Shown here one piece after another: positions 25,390 to 33,820 of a stretch of 64,000 nt of DNA; position 1 is the stretch's first letter, and every line of letters starts with the position of its first letter. The DNA comes from Bacillus manliponensis. GTDB lineage: Bacteria > Bacillota > Bacilli > Bacillales > Bacillaceae_G. The translations under genes and the position numbers were made by a program. The notes below the pieces were generated by a model. The model searched no databases, was not told where the DNA came from, and saw nothing but the letters and a program-made list of their open reading frames with translations. The stretch is taken from contig NZ_JOTN01000002.1 of NCBI RefSeq assembly GCF_000712595.1, positions 124,001 through 188,000 of the forward strand. Reading direction: 5' to 3'.

Positions 25390-25668
25390 TTAAGAAATTG
25401 TCGTTGTTTGTATCACTTCTGTAACAGAGTCAATATAATCCGCTTTTACTAAAATAACATCTTCTCCAATTTTCACAATTTGCTGCCATGGAATAACAAA
25501 CTCTTCTCCTTTTCCAAACAACCCAAGCATGCGACTTTGCCGAAAAATAATGATTGCATTAATTCTTCCTGTATTCAAATCAATCTCAATATCACCAACA
25601 TTTCCAAGTTTTTTCCCATCCGATACATTCACTACATCCTTTATTTGAAGCTCTGACACTCTTATCAT
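25390..25668 (-). CDS. ylmC: PRC-barrel protein YlmC/YmxH-type
   Basis: This 92-residue protein is essentially a single PRC-barrel domain (SDGKKLGNVGDIEIDLNTG near residue 16). The family is sporulation-associated in Bacillus; its role is not defined. Of two close ATGs the downstream one (25668) has proper spacing from AAGGAGAGG. It follows sigG, with a repeat remnant in between. Confidence 0.85.
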   Translation of the reverse strand: MIRVSELQIKDVVNVSDGKKLGNVGDIEIDLNTGRINAIIIFRQSRMLGLFGKGEEFVIPWQQIVKIGEDVILVKADYIDSVTEVIQTTTIS

Positions 25669-25735
25669 TTTCATCCTCTCCTTTACCATCATTATATGAA
25701 TACGCTCCATCCCCTATGAACATATTTTGACGGCT

Positions 25736-25782
25736 ATAAAAAGGAAGTTTCAATCAGCCCAACCAATTGGGCTCTTACGGGA
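25736..25782 (+). repeat. bcr1-type repeat, internally deleted remnant
   Basis: ATAAA is followed by GAAGTTTCAATCAG and CCCAACCAATTGGGCTCTTACGGG. These are the left end and middle of the repeat seen intact at 26745-26901, with the first hairpin loop and the right half missing. It abuts the sigG terminator. Confidence 0.65.
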
Positions 25783-25785
25783 CAA

Positions 25786-25816
25786 AAAAAGGATTCATCA
25801 TCATGATGAATCCTTA
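25786..25816 (-). terminator. Terminator of sigG
   Basis: AGGATTCATC/GATGAATCCT form a 10-bp stem with a 5-base loop, and the minus strand runs into seven T. The sigG stop codon touches the base of the stem. Confidence 0.85.
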
Positions 25817-26593
25817 TCCTTGAATCGTTTTATTCATTTGTTTAATAGCCGACTTCTCAAGCCTGGAAACTTGTGCCTGCGAAATCCCAATTTCTTCTGC
25901 AACTTCCATCTGTGTTTTTCCTTGGAAGAAACGTTTTCGAATAATCATTTTCTCTCTCTCATTTAGTCGCTTCATTCCTTCTTTCAGCGCTAACTCTTCT
26001 ACCCACTGCTCGTCCTTTTGTTTGTCATCACTGAGCTGATCCATAACAAAAATCGGATCCCCTCCATCATTATAAATCGGTTCAAAGAGAGAAACAGGAT
26101 CTTGAATGGCGTCAAGAGCAAAAACGATTTCTTCATGCGTCACTTCAAGTACTTCAGCAATCTCCATTGCTGTTGGTTCTTTTGAATTTTCAGCAATCAA
26201 TTTCTCCCTTACTTGTAATGCTTTATACGCAATATCTCGTAAAGAACGAGAAACACGAATTGGATTGTTATCGCGTAAATATCTACGAATTTCCCCGATA
26301 ATCATCGGTACAGCATACGTTGAAAATTTAACATTTTGGCTTAAATCAAAATTATCAATCGATTTCATAAGTCCAATGCAGCCAACCTGAAATAAATCAT
26401 CAACAAACTCCCCTCTGTTGTTAAATCTTTGAATGACGCTTAGTACAAGACGTAAATTTCCGTTTACTAATTTCTCTCTGGCGCTAATCTCGCCACTTTG
26501 CATTTCTCGAAATAGTTTACGCATCTCTTCGTTTTTCAGTACTGGAAGTTTAGATGTATCTACACCACAAATTTCTACTTTGTTTCTCGTCAA
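25814..26593 (-). CDS. sigG: Late forespore sigma factor SigG
   Basis: SigG directs late forespore transcription. The 259-residue protein has the usual N-terminal anti-sigma interaction segment (KVEICGVDTSKLP), region 2 with DLFQVGCIGLMKSIDNFD, and region 4 with the helix-turn-helix near QMEVAEEIGISQAQVSRLE. The start is TTG at 26593, behind GGAGGGAAC; this gives exactly the family length and N-terminus. A sigma-F/G-type promoter lies upstream. Confidence 0.97.
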   Translation of the reverse strand: MTRNKVEICGVDTSKLPVLKNEEMRKLFREMQSGEISAREKLVNGNLRLVLSVIQRFNNRGEFVDDLFQVGCIGLMKSIDNFDLSQNVKFSTYAVPMIIGEIRRYLRDNNPIRVSRSLRDIAYKALQVREKLIAENSKEPTAMEIAEVLEVTHEEIVFALDAIQDPVSLFEPIYNDGGDPIFVMDQLSDDKQKDEQWVEELALKEGMKRLNEREKMIIRKRFFQGKTQMEVAEEIGISQAQVSRLEKSAIKQMNKTIQG

Positions 26594-26629
26594 AGTGTTC
26601 CCTCCTAACGGGAGTTGCTGTACAGTGTA

Positions 26630-26659
26630 AAGTATCTCCTTAAGAGGGAATTTTATGCA
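26630..26659 (-). promoter_or_regulatory. Candidate sigma-F/sigma-G promoter of sigG
   Basis: On the minus strand TGCATA (26654-26659) and GATACTT (26630-26636) are separated by 17 bp. They fit the forespore sigma consensus, roughly TGnATA and CATACTA. This agrees with the known forespore transcription and autoregulation of sigG in Bacillus. Confidence 0.65.
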
Positions 26660-26693
26660 TATAGCTTTCCTCATTTATTCTTCCAAAATAATA

Positions 26694-26718
26694 AAACCAT
26701 CAGAAATTCTGATGGTTT
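26694..26718. terminator. Perfect palindrome between sigE and sigG, probable terminator
   Basis: AAACCATCAG-AAATT-CTGATGGTTT is a perfect 10-bp-arm hairpin. On the minus strand it is followed by TATTATTTT, a weak U-tract. It could limit read-through from spoIIGA-sigE into sigG. Confidence 0.5.
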
Positions 26719-26744
26719 ATCAAACAGCAAAATGCTTGCCTCGT

Positions 26745-26901
26745 ATAAAGTGAAACTTCAATCAGTGGGGGTTTTCTCCATCCCCACTGATTGTCAGCCC
26801 GACCAATCGGACTTTTACGGGCTGTTTATCTCCCACCTAAACTTCTTCGCTTCTCTCAAGTTTTGAGGTGGGAGTCTTACAGCCCGTTAATGTGGGATAA
26901 A
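26745..26901 (+). repeat. bcr1-type repeat, full copy A
   Basis: The 157-bp unit is bounded by ATAAA at each end. Inside are a hairpin (AATCAGTGGGG ... CCCCACTGATT), a small CCCGACCAATCGG hairpin, and a second large hairpin with CTCCCACCT/AGGTGGGAG arms, ending in ACAGCCCG. The terminal ATAAA (TTTAT on the other strand) matches the target duplication I recall for the bcr1 element of the B. cereus group. Confidence 0.85.
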
Positions 26902-26963
26902 TATATATCCAACTTGACCGTTTAACACCAAAGTAGATGCCACGTATATAAGAATGGAAAATG

Positions 26964-27097
26964 TACTTACTTCATCCATTTGTTGTAACCCGGCGCGCGG
27001 TAGGAAAAGGCACTGACCGCTACTGCACATGGGGGAACCCACTCTTCTACCGAAAAGGAAGGGGGTGTGTTAGTTTTTCAACTTGTATTTATATATA
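26964..27097 (+). repeat. Dispersed imperfect repeat, family 2, copy 2
   Basis: Aligns by eye with 2931-3062 and 27107-27220 through GGCACTGACCGCTACTGCACATGG and the TTAGTTTTTCAACTTGTATTTATATA end, written here in landmarks only. It has possible pairing CGGTAG/CTACCG across about 40 bases. The function is unknown. Confidence 0.5.
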
Positions 27098-27106
27098 ATA
27101 AAACCG

Positions 27107-27220
27107 TACTCACTTTCTCCTTTTGTTTTAACATAGCATGTGGCAGTCATAGTAACTGACCGTTATTTCACACGGCCAATTGCTCTCTCTAACCTAAAAA
27201 AGACAGGTTTCAATCTTTCC
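27107..27220 (+). repeat. Dispersed imperfect repeat, family 2, copy 3
   Basis: Landmarks shared with copies 1 and 2 are TACTCACTT, CTTTTGTTTTAACAT, GCATGTGG, ACTGACCG, CACACGGCC, TGCTCT and AACC. The right end of the unit is missing or diverged. It is in direct tandem with copy 2 and ends beside the sigE stop. Confidence 0.45.
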
Positions 27221-27230
27221 CCTTATATTT

Positions 27231-27950
27231 TTAAACCATTTTATTAAACTCTTTTCTAAGCCTTTTAATAATTCTTTTCTCTAATCGCGAAATATAAGAC
27301 TGTGAAATACCAAGCATATCTGCTACATCTTTCTGTGTCTTTTCTTCACTACCATCTAATCCGAAGCGAAGCTCCATAATTTGCTTTTCCCTATCGTTTA
27401 ACTGATAAAGTGCTTTCAGAAGAAGATGGCGATCAACCGTTGCTTCTAAATCTTTCGTAATAATATCTTCATCTGTTCCTAAAACATCTGACAACAATAA
27501 CTCATTTCCATCCCAATCTATATTTAAAGGTTCATCAAATGAGACTTCCGAACGATTTTTATTATTTCTTCTTAAATGCATTAAAATCTCATTTTCAATG
27601 CAACGAGACGCATATGTTGCAAGTTTAATTTTCTTTTCTGGATTAAACGTATTCACCGCTTTGATCAAGCCGATTGTTCCAATACTAATTAAATCTTCTA
27701 TATTAATCCCCGTATTCTCAAATTTCCGGGCAATATATACAACAAGACGTAAGTTCCGTTCAATAAGTAATGAGCGAGCCGCTGGATCTCCCTTTGGTAA
27801 TTTATGAAGCAATACTTCTTCTTCCTCTTTCGTTAATGGCGGAGGTAGCGCTTCACTTCCACCAATATAATAAATTTCATCGGTCTTAATTCCTAATTTC
27901 AATAATAATTTATACCAAAGGTAGGTTAAACGAAATTTTAATTTAAACAT
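27231..27950 (-). CDS. sigE: Pro-sigma-E, early mother-cell sigma factor
   Basis: Sigma-E controls early mother-cell genes in sporulation. The 239-residue protein has a hydrophobic basic pro-sequence of about 27 residues, with the processing region [10 protein letters not shown]. Region 2 includes [18 protein letters not shown] and region 4 the helix-turn-helix [18 protein letters not shown]. The upstream SpoIIGA protease is expected to remove the pro-sequence. It lies 19 bases after spoIIGA in the spoIIG operon. Confidence 0.97.
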   Translation of the reverse strand: MFKLKFRLTYLWYKLLLKLGIKTDEIYYIGGSEALPPPLTKEEEEVLLHKLPKGDPAARSLLIERNLRLVVYIARKFENTGINIEDLISIGTIGLIKAVNTFNPEKKIKLATYASRCIENEILMHLRRNNKNRSEVSFDEPLNIDWDGNELLLSDVLGTDEDIITKDLEATVDRHLLLKALYQLNDREKQIMELRFGLDGSEEKTQKDVADMLGISQSYISRLEKRIIKRLRKEFNKMV

Positions 27951-27968
27951 ATATTCCCGCCTCTCTTA

Positions 27969-28886
27969 TTAGGCACTCGTCACTTTTTGTGACAAGAGCA
28001 ATTTTGAATGTAAAATGCATTGATACTCACCACTTGCAGATAGTGGTTCTGTATTTAGACCAACGAAAACTTTACTAGGAATGACCGTCTTTCCTTCGTG
28101 ATAAATATGAATCTCATCAGGTTTAATAGCCCAGAGAAATTGATGAGTAACACCAACAGCTCGGTAAGGGATTAATCGTAAACGAGTCGCCCATTCCGAC
28201 TCTGCCTCTGGAATATATGGAATCCCATTTTTAGATTGAATTTGTTCTATAAGCCATTTCGGCAACGTATCTTCAAAAGAAGAAAGATTCATAATCATAA
28301 CAGGCGTTTTTGTTAATGGGTCATATAACTGATTTCCACTATCTATTAAGCCATCAACATACATATCTAACTCATTCACTCGCACGCGTACTTTTACAAT
28401 CTGTTCATAATGAATTTTTGTTACTTCTACATCTTCAATTCGTTTTTTAGAAAAGTAATACACTAACGGACAGCCTATTACAACAAATAACCAACTAATT
28501 GGATCACCATATGAAACTGATTTCGTAGAAACAAATTCATTCATTATATTGTTTGTTTGTAAAAAGAAATGTGTCCCAACTAGCCCTCCTCCCACCATAA
28601 ACGTTACGAAATAAAAAGTTAAAACTGCTTGTATATACGTTCTAAAACGAAAAAAACCAAATGCAGCATATACGATGAGAAGAGAGTATAAGAGCTTTGT
28701 AAGTGGATGTGTCATCACGTATGCAAAAGGTGTGAATGCAAAAATTACAATTGTTGAACCGATAAATGCACCAAGAATTAATCTCCATCTTTTCACTTTA
28801 CGCTTTAATACAATGGCTGTTAGCAAAAGCAAAAGAAAGTCTATGCATACATTTAATAACCAAACAATATCGGCATAAACAACCAA
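27969..28886 (-). CDS. spoIIGA: Pro-sigma-E processing protease SpoIIGA
   Basis: SpoIIGA is a septal membrane aspartic protease that activates pro-sigma-E when signalled by SpoIIR. The 305-residue protein has five N-terminal membrane helices (about 1-150) and a soluble protease domain with the catalytic Asp in DGLIDSGNQLYDP. The start is TTG 28886, spaced six bases after AGAGGTG; an upstream GTG (28895) overlaps that site. Confidence 0.95.
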   Translation of the reverse strand: MVVYADIVWLLNVCIDFLLLLLTAIVLKRKVKRWRLILGAFIGSTIVIFAFTPFAYVMTHPLTKLLYSLLIVYAAFGFFRFRTYIQAVLTFYFVTFMVGGGLVGTHFFLQTNNIMNEFVSTKSVSYGDPISWLFVVIGCPLVYYFSKKRIEDVEVTKIHYEQIVKVRVRVNELDMYVDGLIDSGNQLYDPLTKTPVMIMNLSSFEDTLPKWLIEQIQSKNGIPYIPEAESEWATRLRLIPYRAVGVTHQFLWAIKPDEIHIYHEGKTVIPSKVFVGLNTEPLSASGEYQCILHSKLLLSQKVTSA

Positions 28887-28917
28887 ACAGTTCACCTCTT
28901 TTTATAAAGTTGAGACT

Positions 28918-28951
28918 AGTATAATGCATATCCACTAAAAAAGTGTGTCAA
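28918..28951 (-). promoter_or_regulatory. spoIIG promoter with 22-bp spacing
   Basis: On the minus strand TTGACA (28946-28951) and TATACT (28918-28923) are separated by 22 bp. The B. subtilis spoIIG promoter has the same unusual spacing and depends on Spo0A~P to be used by sigma-A polymerase, so the same control is inferred here. Confidence 0.8.
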
Positions 28952-28983
28952 TTTATGATGGGGATTTTTTGTTATTTTAGGAG

Positions 28984-29022
28984 TTTATCTCGTATTGTGT
29001 CACCCTCAAATAGCGGGATAAA
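28984..29022 (+). repeat. bcr1-type repeat, right-end remnant
   Basis: TTTATCTC, then CCCTCAAATAGCGGGATAAA, match the middle TTTATCTCCC and right end of the full copies, with the central hairpin gone. The terminal ATAAA runs straight into the A-run of the ftsZ terminator. Confidence 0.5.
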
Positions 29023-29067
29023 AAAAGAGGTTGTCTAAAAGCATAACTTTTAGACAACCTCTTTTTA
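29021..29067 (-). terminator. Terminator of ftsZ
   Basis: AAAGAGGTTGTCTAAAA and TTTTAGACAACCTCTTT form a 17-bp perfect stem with a 7-base loop, flanked by A- and T-runs. It lies between ftsZ and the spoIIG promoter. Confidence 0.9.
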
Positions 29068-29085
29068 TTACATACATGAAATCAC

Positions 29086-30234
29086 TTATCTTCTGCGGCG
29101 ATTACGTAGGAATGCCGGAATATCAATATCATCAGCATCTGTATTACGCTCGTATACAACTTCTTCACGCTTTACTTCACGTTTTACTTCGCGTTGTTTT
29201 TGTGGTTGCGCCGGTTGTGACTGTGCTTGATTTGTCGTAGCTGAAGGGCGTACTAACGGTTTTGGTGGTTGTGTTGAAATGCTATCATCAAAACCTGTTG
29301 CAATTACAGTAACAACAATCTCGTCTTTTAAGTTTTCATTAATAACAGAACCGAAAATCATATTCACTTCTTGATCTGAAGCAGACGCTACAATATCTGC
29401 AGCTTCTTGTACTTCATATAAACTTAAGTTTGTGCCACCTGTAATGTTCATAATTACGCCTTGTGCACCGTCAATTGAAGTCTCTAGTAACGGACTAGAA
29501 ATTGCGCGCTTCGCAGCTTCTGCCGCACGGTTTTCACCACTTCCAACACCAATACCCATTAATGCAGATCCTTTATTTGACATAATTGTTTTTACATCTG
29601 CAAAGTCTAAGTTAATAAGACCAGGCGTCGCAATTAAGTCTGAAATACCTTGTACACCTTGACGTAATACATTATCTGCTTCACGGAATGCTTCTAGCAT
29701 TGGTGTGTTCTTATCAACAATCTCTAATAAGCGATCATTTGGGATTACAATTAATGTATCTACATTTTCTTTAAATGCTGCAATACCAGCTGCTGCTTGT
29801 GTTGCACGCTTACGTCCCTCAAATGTGAACGGACGCGTTACTACACCTACCGTTAATGCTCCTAACTCTTTTGCAACTTGTGCAATAACTGGTGCTGCAC
29901 CTGTACCAGTGCCACCGCCCATACCAGCTGTAACAAATACCATATCAGCACCGCGCAGTGCTTCTTGAATTTGTTCTTTGCTCTCTTCAGCAGCTTTTTT
30001 CCCTACTTCAGGGTTTGCTCCAGCGCCAAGTCCACGTGTTAACTTTCCACCGATTTGCATTTTCGTTTCGGCTTTTGATAAATTTAATGCTTGCGCATCC
30101 GTATTAACAGCAATAAAATCTACACCTTGAACACCATGTTCAATCATACGATTTACAGCATTATTTCCACCGCCGCCAACACCAATAACTTTTATATTCG
30201 CTAATTGATCTTGAGTAGTATCAAACTCTAACAT
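29086..30234 (-). CDS. ftsZ: Tubulin-like cell division GTPase FtsZ
   Basis: FtsZ polymerises into the division ring. The 382-residue protein has the GTP-binding tubulin signature GGGTGTGA at residues 106-113 and the T7 synergy loop [11 protein letters not shown] near 207. The C-terminal conserved peptide [15 protein letters not shown] binds FtsA and SepF. It lies 38 bases after ftsA and is closed by a strong terminator. Confidence 0.98.
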   Translation of the reverse strand: MLEFDTTQDQLANIKVIGVGGGGNNAVNRMIEHGVQGVDFIAVNTDAQALNLSKAETKMQIGGKLTRGLGAGANPEVGKKAAEESKEQIQEALRGADMVFVTAGMGGGTGTGAAPVIAQVAKELGALTVGVVTRPFTFEGRKRATQAAAGIAAFKENVDTLIVIPNDRLLEIVDKNTPMLEAFREADNVLRQGVQGISDLIATPGLINLDFADVKTIMSNKGSALMGIGVGSGENRAAEAAKRAISSPLLETSIDGAQGVIMNITGGTNLSLYEVQEAADIVASASDQEVNMIFGSVINENLKDEIVVTVIATGFDDSISTQPPKPLVRPSATTNQAQSQPAQPQKQREVKREVKREEVVYERNTDADDIDIPAFLRNRRRR

Positions 30235-30272
30235 GTCGAAATCCCCCTAGAACCTCATTTTTCGCGCGAAAA

Positions 30273-31574
30273 TCAATCCCATAAATATCGGAATACACGC
30301 TTTACTTTTGACATCATACGTTCATTATTATCATTATCGTTATTATTTGTAGTACGAGGCTTTTGTTTTACTGGCCGCTCTACAGGAGCTGGCGCTTGTA
30401 ATTCTTCATATTGCTCTTGTACTTCTTGTACACCTTTGCCTCGTAACTTTGCTTTTTGATTTGCATTTTTAATGAGTCCAACACCCATTGTATATTGCGG
30501 TTCACGTACACCGATATAATCTGGCGTCGCAATTCGCACATTTTGATGCAGAATATCATATGCAAGATCTAAAACACCCGGCATAGAAGCAACTCCACCA
30601 GTAAGGACATAGCCAGCTGATAATTGTTTTACACCTAATCTTCTTACTTCGCTTTCTACAAACATAAGAATTTCTTCTACACGCGCTTCAATAATATCAG
30701 CTAATTCCAACTGAGAGTATTGCTCTGTTTGATCACTACCCATAATTGGAACTGTGAACAACTCTTCTTCAGATGCTGTATCATAGAAAGCATGTCCATA
30801 TTTTACTTTTATTTGTTCAGCGCTATCTGTTGATGTTTTAAGACCAATTGCTATATCCTTTGTAATATGCTCTCCACCAATTGGTAACACACTTGTCGCT
30901 TGCAGTTCTCCATCTTGGAAGATTGATAATGTCGTAGAACCGCCTCCAATATCAACAAGTGCAACTCCTCGATTTTTCTCGTCACGAGATAAAGCAACGG
31001 TTGCAGCGGCTAATGGCTGCAGGCAAATATCCACAATTTCTAGACCCGCTTTTTCTACACAGCGAAGTAAATTATGTAACAATGTTCTAGAACCTGTGAT
31101 AAGTGTACCTTCCATTTCTAATCGTACACCAATCATACCACGCGGGTCGTTTATTTCATCAAGACCATCTACAATGAATTGTCGAGGTACCACATCAATA
31201 AATTCACGTTCTGGTGCGATTGATACGACTTGTGCTGCATCAAGCACACGCAGTACATCTTCGTTTCCAATTTCACGATCTTCATTTGAAACAGCGACTA
31301 CTCCATGACACGGAAGAAGCTGTACTTGGTTTGCATTAACACCTACAACAACACGTTCAATGTGAATGCCTACCATACGTTCAGCTTGTTCAATCGCTTT
31401 TTTTATCGATTGTACAGTTTCATCTATGTCAACAATGGAGCCTTTCTTTAAACCATTTGACTTTACATTTCCAACACCAATAATGTTTAAAGAGTCATTG
31501 ACCATTTCGCCAATGATGACTTTAACATTGGATGTACCGATGTCAAGACTAACATATATTTCATTGCTGTTCAT
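30273..31574 (-). CDS. ftsA: Actin-like division protein FtsA
   Basis: FtsA tethers FtsZ filaments to the membrane. The 433-residue protein has the actin-fold phosphate motif SLDIGTSNVKV at its N-terminus, VDIGGGSTTLS near residue 207, and TGGVASMPG near 335. The C-terminal amphipathic helix SKVKRVFRYLWD is the membrane anchor. ATG 31574 follows AAGGAGGTG. Upstream lies a 438-bp gap instead of the extra genes B. subtilis has there. Confidence 0.97.
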   Translation of the reverse strand: MNSNEIYVSLDIGTSNVKVIIGEMVNDSLNIIGVGNVKSNGLKKGSIVDIDETVQSIKKAIEQAERMVGIHIERVVVGVNANQVQLLPCHGVVAVSNEDREIGNEDVLRVLDAAQVVSIAPEREFIDVVPRQFIVDGLDEINDPRGMIGVRLEMEGTLITGSRTLLHNLLRCVEKAGLEIVDICLQPLAAATVALSRDEKNRGVALVDIGGGSTTLSIFQDGELQATSVLPIGGEHITKDIAIGLKTSTDSAEQIKVKYGHAFYDTASEEELFTVPIMGSDQTEQYSQLELADIIEARVEEILMFVESEVRRLGVKQLSAGYVLTGGVASMPGVLDLAYDILHQNVRIATPDYIGVREPQYTMGVGLIKNANQKAKLRGKGVQEVQEQYEELQAPAPVERPVKQKPRTTNNNDNDNNERMMSKVKRVFRYLWD

Positions 31575-32012
31575 TCTTTGGCACCTCCTTCTTTATTTAT
31601 ACCATAAAATTCAATATATGGAACAACAATTGCGGTTTTATTATTTATAAGAAAAATATTCAACACATTTATGTATTTCCCTTTTTTAACAATCTATTTT
31701 TCTTATTTTTGTTTGACATTTTCTCATTTGATGAATTTCACGCTTTTATGCGAATTCGGTACTCTGATATTATTCTATGACAAATACAAAAATTACCGCC
31801 ACGTATAAGTCTACACCAAGATTTACTCCTAGAAAAGTGAAACTTATAGCTATTATGCCAAGAAAAAACAATAGCAAATTTTTTTATATCAAAATTATGA
31901 AGAAATAAATACTAAAATTCCTTACAACCACTACTGTCCTAGTACATTTCATTTTCTATCCATTAATTCTAATAATCCAGATATTACGAAAATAATATTT
32001 TTATAAATATCT
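31575..32012. other. AT-rich gap between divIB and ftsA
   Basis: This gap has no credible gene, no strong hairpin and no repeat copy. B. subtilis carries ylxW, ylxX and sbp in the corresponding place. The ftsA promoter is presumably here, but I could not assign one with confidence. Confidence 0.55.
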
Positions 32013-32765
32013 TTATTGTACATCTAAGTACTTAATATAGGCTCCAACTTCCAAGTCAATCATCGCTTTTCGATTGGGATCTATATTTTTAATCATAAGA
32101 GGATAGGGCTCCATACGCTTTGCAAAATCCTCAATAGTCGTACTTACCTCATACCCCTCATTCATATATAACGTCAAATGCTCTGGATTTGAATCTGTTG
32201 GCGTATAATGAATTTCTGAAATGGAGCGAAGGATGGTTGGTGTTAATATTTCTAGTTCAGCTATTAACTTTTTCATCTTCTTTTCTTCAAAAGGAGCAAA
32301 AATCGGTGCAGCTACTGGTAATTTTCCATTTGGCAGCACATCAAGTGATTTCCCATTCTCTAATAGCGGACGTAGTTTCCCATCTTTATTTATGTAACCA
32401 ATTGTTACATACTCTTCGATATGAATAGACACTCGATTAGGAAACTGTTTTTTTACATTTACGTTTTTAATTTCTTTTCGCTTCGTTAAATTTTTTTCTG
32501 CCTTATTCGTCATTACACGAAAATAACCAGTTTCATATGTAATTCCTGATTGCTTCATCACTTGTTCATCTGTCATATAATGATTACCATATACTGTAAT
32601 CTTTTTTATATTACTAAGTGGAGAACGGAAGTAAATTAAAAAAAGCACTAATAAAAATAAAACCGATATATACAACATAAGTCGTCTATTTGCTTTCTTC
32701 TTCAGTTGTTGTTCTCTTAACTTCGGTACACGATCTTGTAATTTAATCACTTTACTATCTTTCAT
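32013..32765 (-). CDS. divIB: Cell division protein DivIB/FtsQ
   Basis: DivIB is a bitopic divisome protein that acts with FtsL and DivIC. The 250-residue form has a short basic cytoplasmic tail, one membrane helix (about 27-47), a POTRA domain (ISNIKKITVYGN-type start near residue 52) and a beta domain. ATG 32765 is chosen because it follows GGGGAGCG; an upstream in-frame start adds a non-family extension. Confidence 0.93.
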   Translation of the reverse strand: MKDSKVIKLQDRVPKLREQQLKKKANRRLMLYISVLFLLVLFLIYFRSPLSNIKKITVYGNHYMTDEQVMKQSGITYETGYFRVMTNKAEKNLTKRKEIKNVNVKKQFPNRVSIHIEEYVTIGYINKDGKLRPLLENGKSLDVLPNGKLPVAAPIFAPFEEKKMKKLIAELEILTPTILRSISEIHYTPTDSNPEHLTLYMNEGYEVSTTIEDFAKRMEPYPLMIKNIDPNRKAMIDLEVGAYIKYLDVQ

Positions 32766-32864
32766 GTACGCTCCCCCTATGTAACGGAAAGAACGGCATG
32801 AAACGCATGCCGTTCTTCCTTTCTTTATTATATCATAAATGATAGTATACGTGGCAGACAACTG

Positions 32865-33785
32865 CTATCTTCCAAGTATTTCTACCTCTGTTTCCATCTC
32901 AACATGAAATTGCTCTTTCACAGCCTGTTTAACAACAGCTATTAAATCTAGTACATCTCTAGCTGATGCTGTTCCTGTATTCACAATGAAATTCCCATGC
33001 ATTTCTGATATTTTTGCTCCACCAATTTGATAACCACGTAATCCAGCTCTCTCGACTAAATTACCGGCATATTCAGGTAAGGGATTTCGGAAGATACTAC
33101 CAGCGCATGGGTAATTCCAAGGCTGGGTATCTCGGCGATAATCTTTATTTCTTTGCATAATCGTAACAATTTCATCGCGGTTCCCTTTCCTTAACTGCAA
33201 TTCAACTTCAATAACGATACCAGGGCGATTTTTTTGTAAAACAGATGTCCGATAAGAGAATTGCAACTCCTCTCTCGTAATCCATTCTAACTGTCCATCT
33301 TCAAACAGTATACGAGCTCTCTTCACAACTTTAGACATATCAGATTGATGTGCACCAGCGTTCATATATACAGCTCCGCCGACACTTCCAGGAATTCCAC
33401 TAGCAAATTCTAGTCCCGCCAGACCTTTTCTACTTAGTAAAGTAGATAATTTAACAAGAGAATATCCACTACCAACTCGAACCTGTTCACCAGTAATATA
33501 TAAATGATCAATTCCTTCTCCTATACGGATGACAACACCTTCAATTCCTTCATCCGCAACAAGCAAGTTTGATCCTCTGCCTATCGCTGTCCATTTCGCT
33601 CCATATGCCTTCACAAGCATAAACACTCGTTCTAAAGCTTCTATACTAGTTGGAATAACTAAAACATCAGCCACTCCACCAATTTTCATTGTTGTATAGC
33701 GAGCTAACGGCTCGTTTTCTAACACTTTTCCCACCTTAGCTTCTTTAAGCTCTTTTACTAACCGTTTCATGATGATCGCCCCCAT
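32865..33785 (-). CDS. murB: UDP-N-acetylenolpyruvoylglucosamine reductase
   Basis: MurB reduces UDP-GlcNAc-enolpyruvate to UDP-MurNAc with NADPH and FAD. The 306-residue protein has the FAD-binding segments [13 protein letters not shown] and [10 protein letters not shown] and the catalytic Ser region CAGSIFRNP near residue 230, plus [13 protein letters not shown]. Two starts are plausible: 33785 (AAGGAG, seven-base spacing) and 33770 (GGGGGCG); the longer is listed. It lies between murG and divIB. Confidence 0.95.
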   Translation of the reverse strand: MGAIIMKRLVKELKEAKVGKVLENEPLARYTTMKIGGVADVLVIPTSIEALERVFMLVKAYGAKWTAIGRGSNLLVADEGIEGVVIRIGEGIDHLYITGEQVRVGSGYSLVKLSTLLSRKGLAGLEFASGIPGSVGGAVYMNAGAHQSDMSKVVKRARILFEDGQLEWITREELQFSYRTSVLQKNRPGIVIEVELQLRKGNRDEIVTIMQRNKDYRRDTQPWNYPCAGSIFRNPLPEYAGNLVERAGLRGYQIGGAKISEMHGNFIVNTGTASARDVLDLIAVVKQAVKEQFHVEMETEVEILGR

Positions 33786-33820
33786 ATGAAATCTCCTTAT
33801 TACAGTAATATGCAGGGCAT

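Larger units (their letters stand above)
26594..27230. other. Repeat-rich sigG-sigE intergenic region
   Basis: No gene is credible in these 637 bp. From left to right they hold the sigG leader and promoter (26630-26659), a perfect 10-bp-arm palindrome (26694-26718), a full bcr1-type repeat (26745-26901), and two tandem copies of a second repeat family (about 26964-27097 and 27107-27220) that reach almost to the sigE stop. Confidence 0.7.

Noticed and set aside
26615-26866. 83-residue plus-strand frame running from the sigG leader into the bcr1 repeat
   Set aside because: It crosses a promoter, a palindrome and a mobile repeat, and has only a TTG start and no family features.
26745-26901. IS200/IS605 end or omega-RNA-like element
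   Set aside because: The hairpins resemble such ends, but no tnpA or tnpB remnant is nearby, and the unit is complete between ATAAA duplications, as expected of bcr1-type repeats.
26964-27220. Possible tRNA or riboswitch in the sigE-sigG gap (GC-rich blocks amid AT-rich sequence)
   Set aside because: No cloverleaf, T-loop GTTCGA or CCA end is present, and no known riboswitch core fits; the segment aligns with another locus and is better called a repeat.
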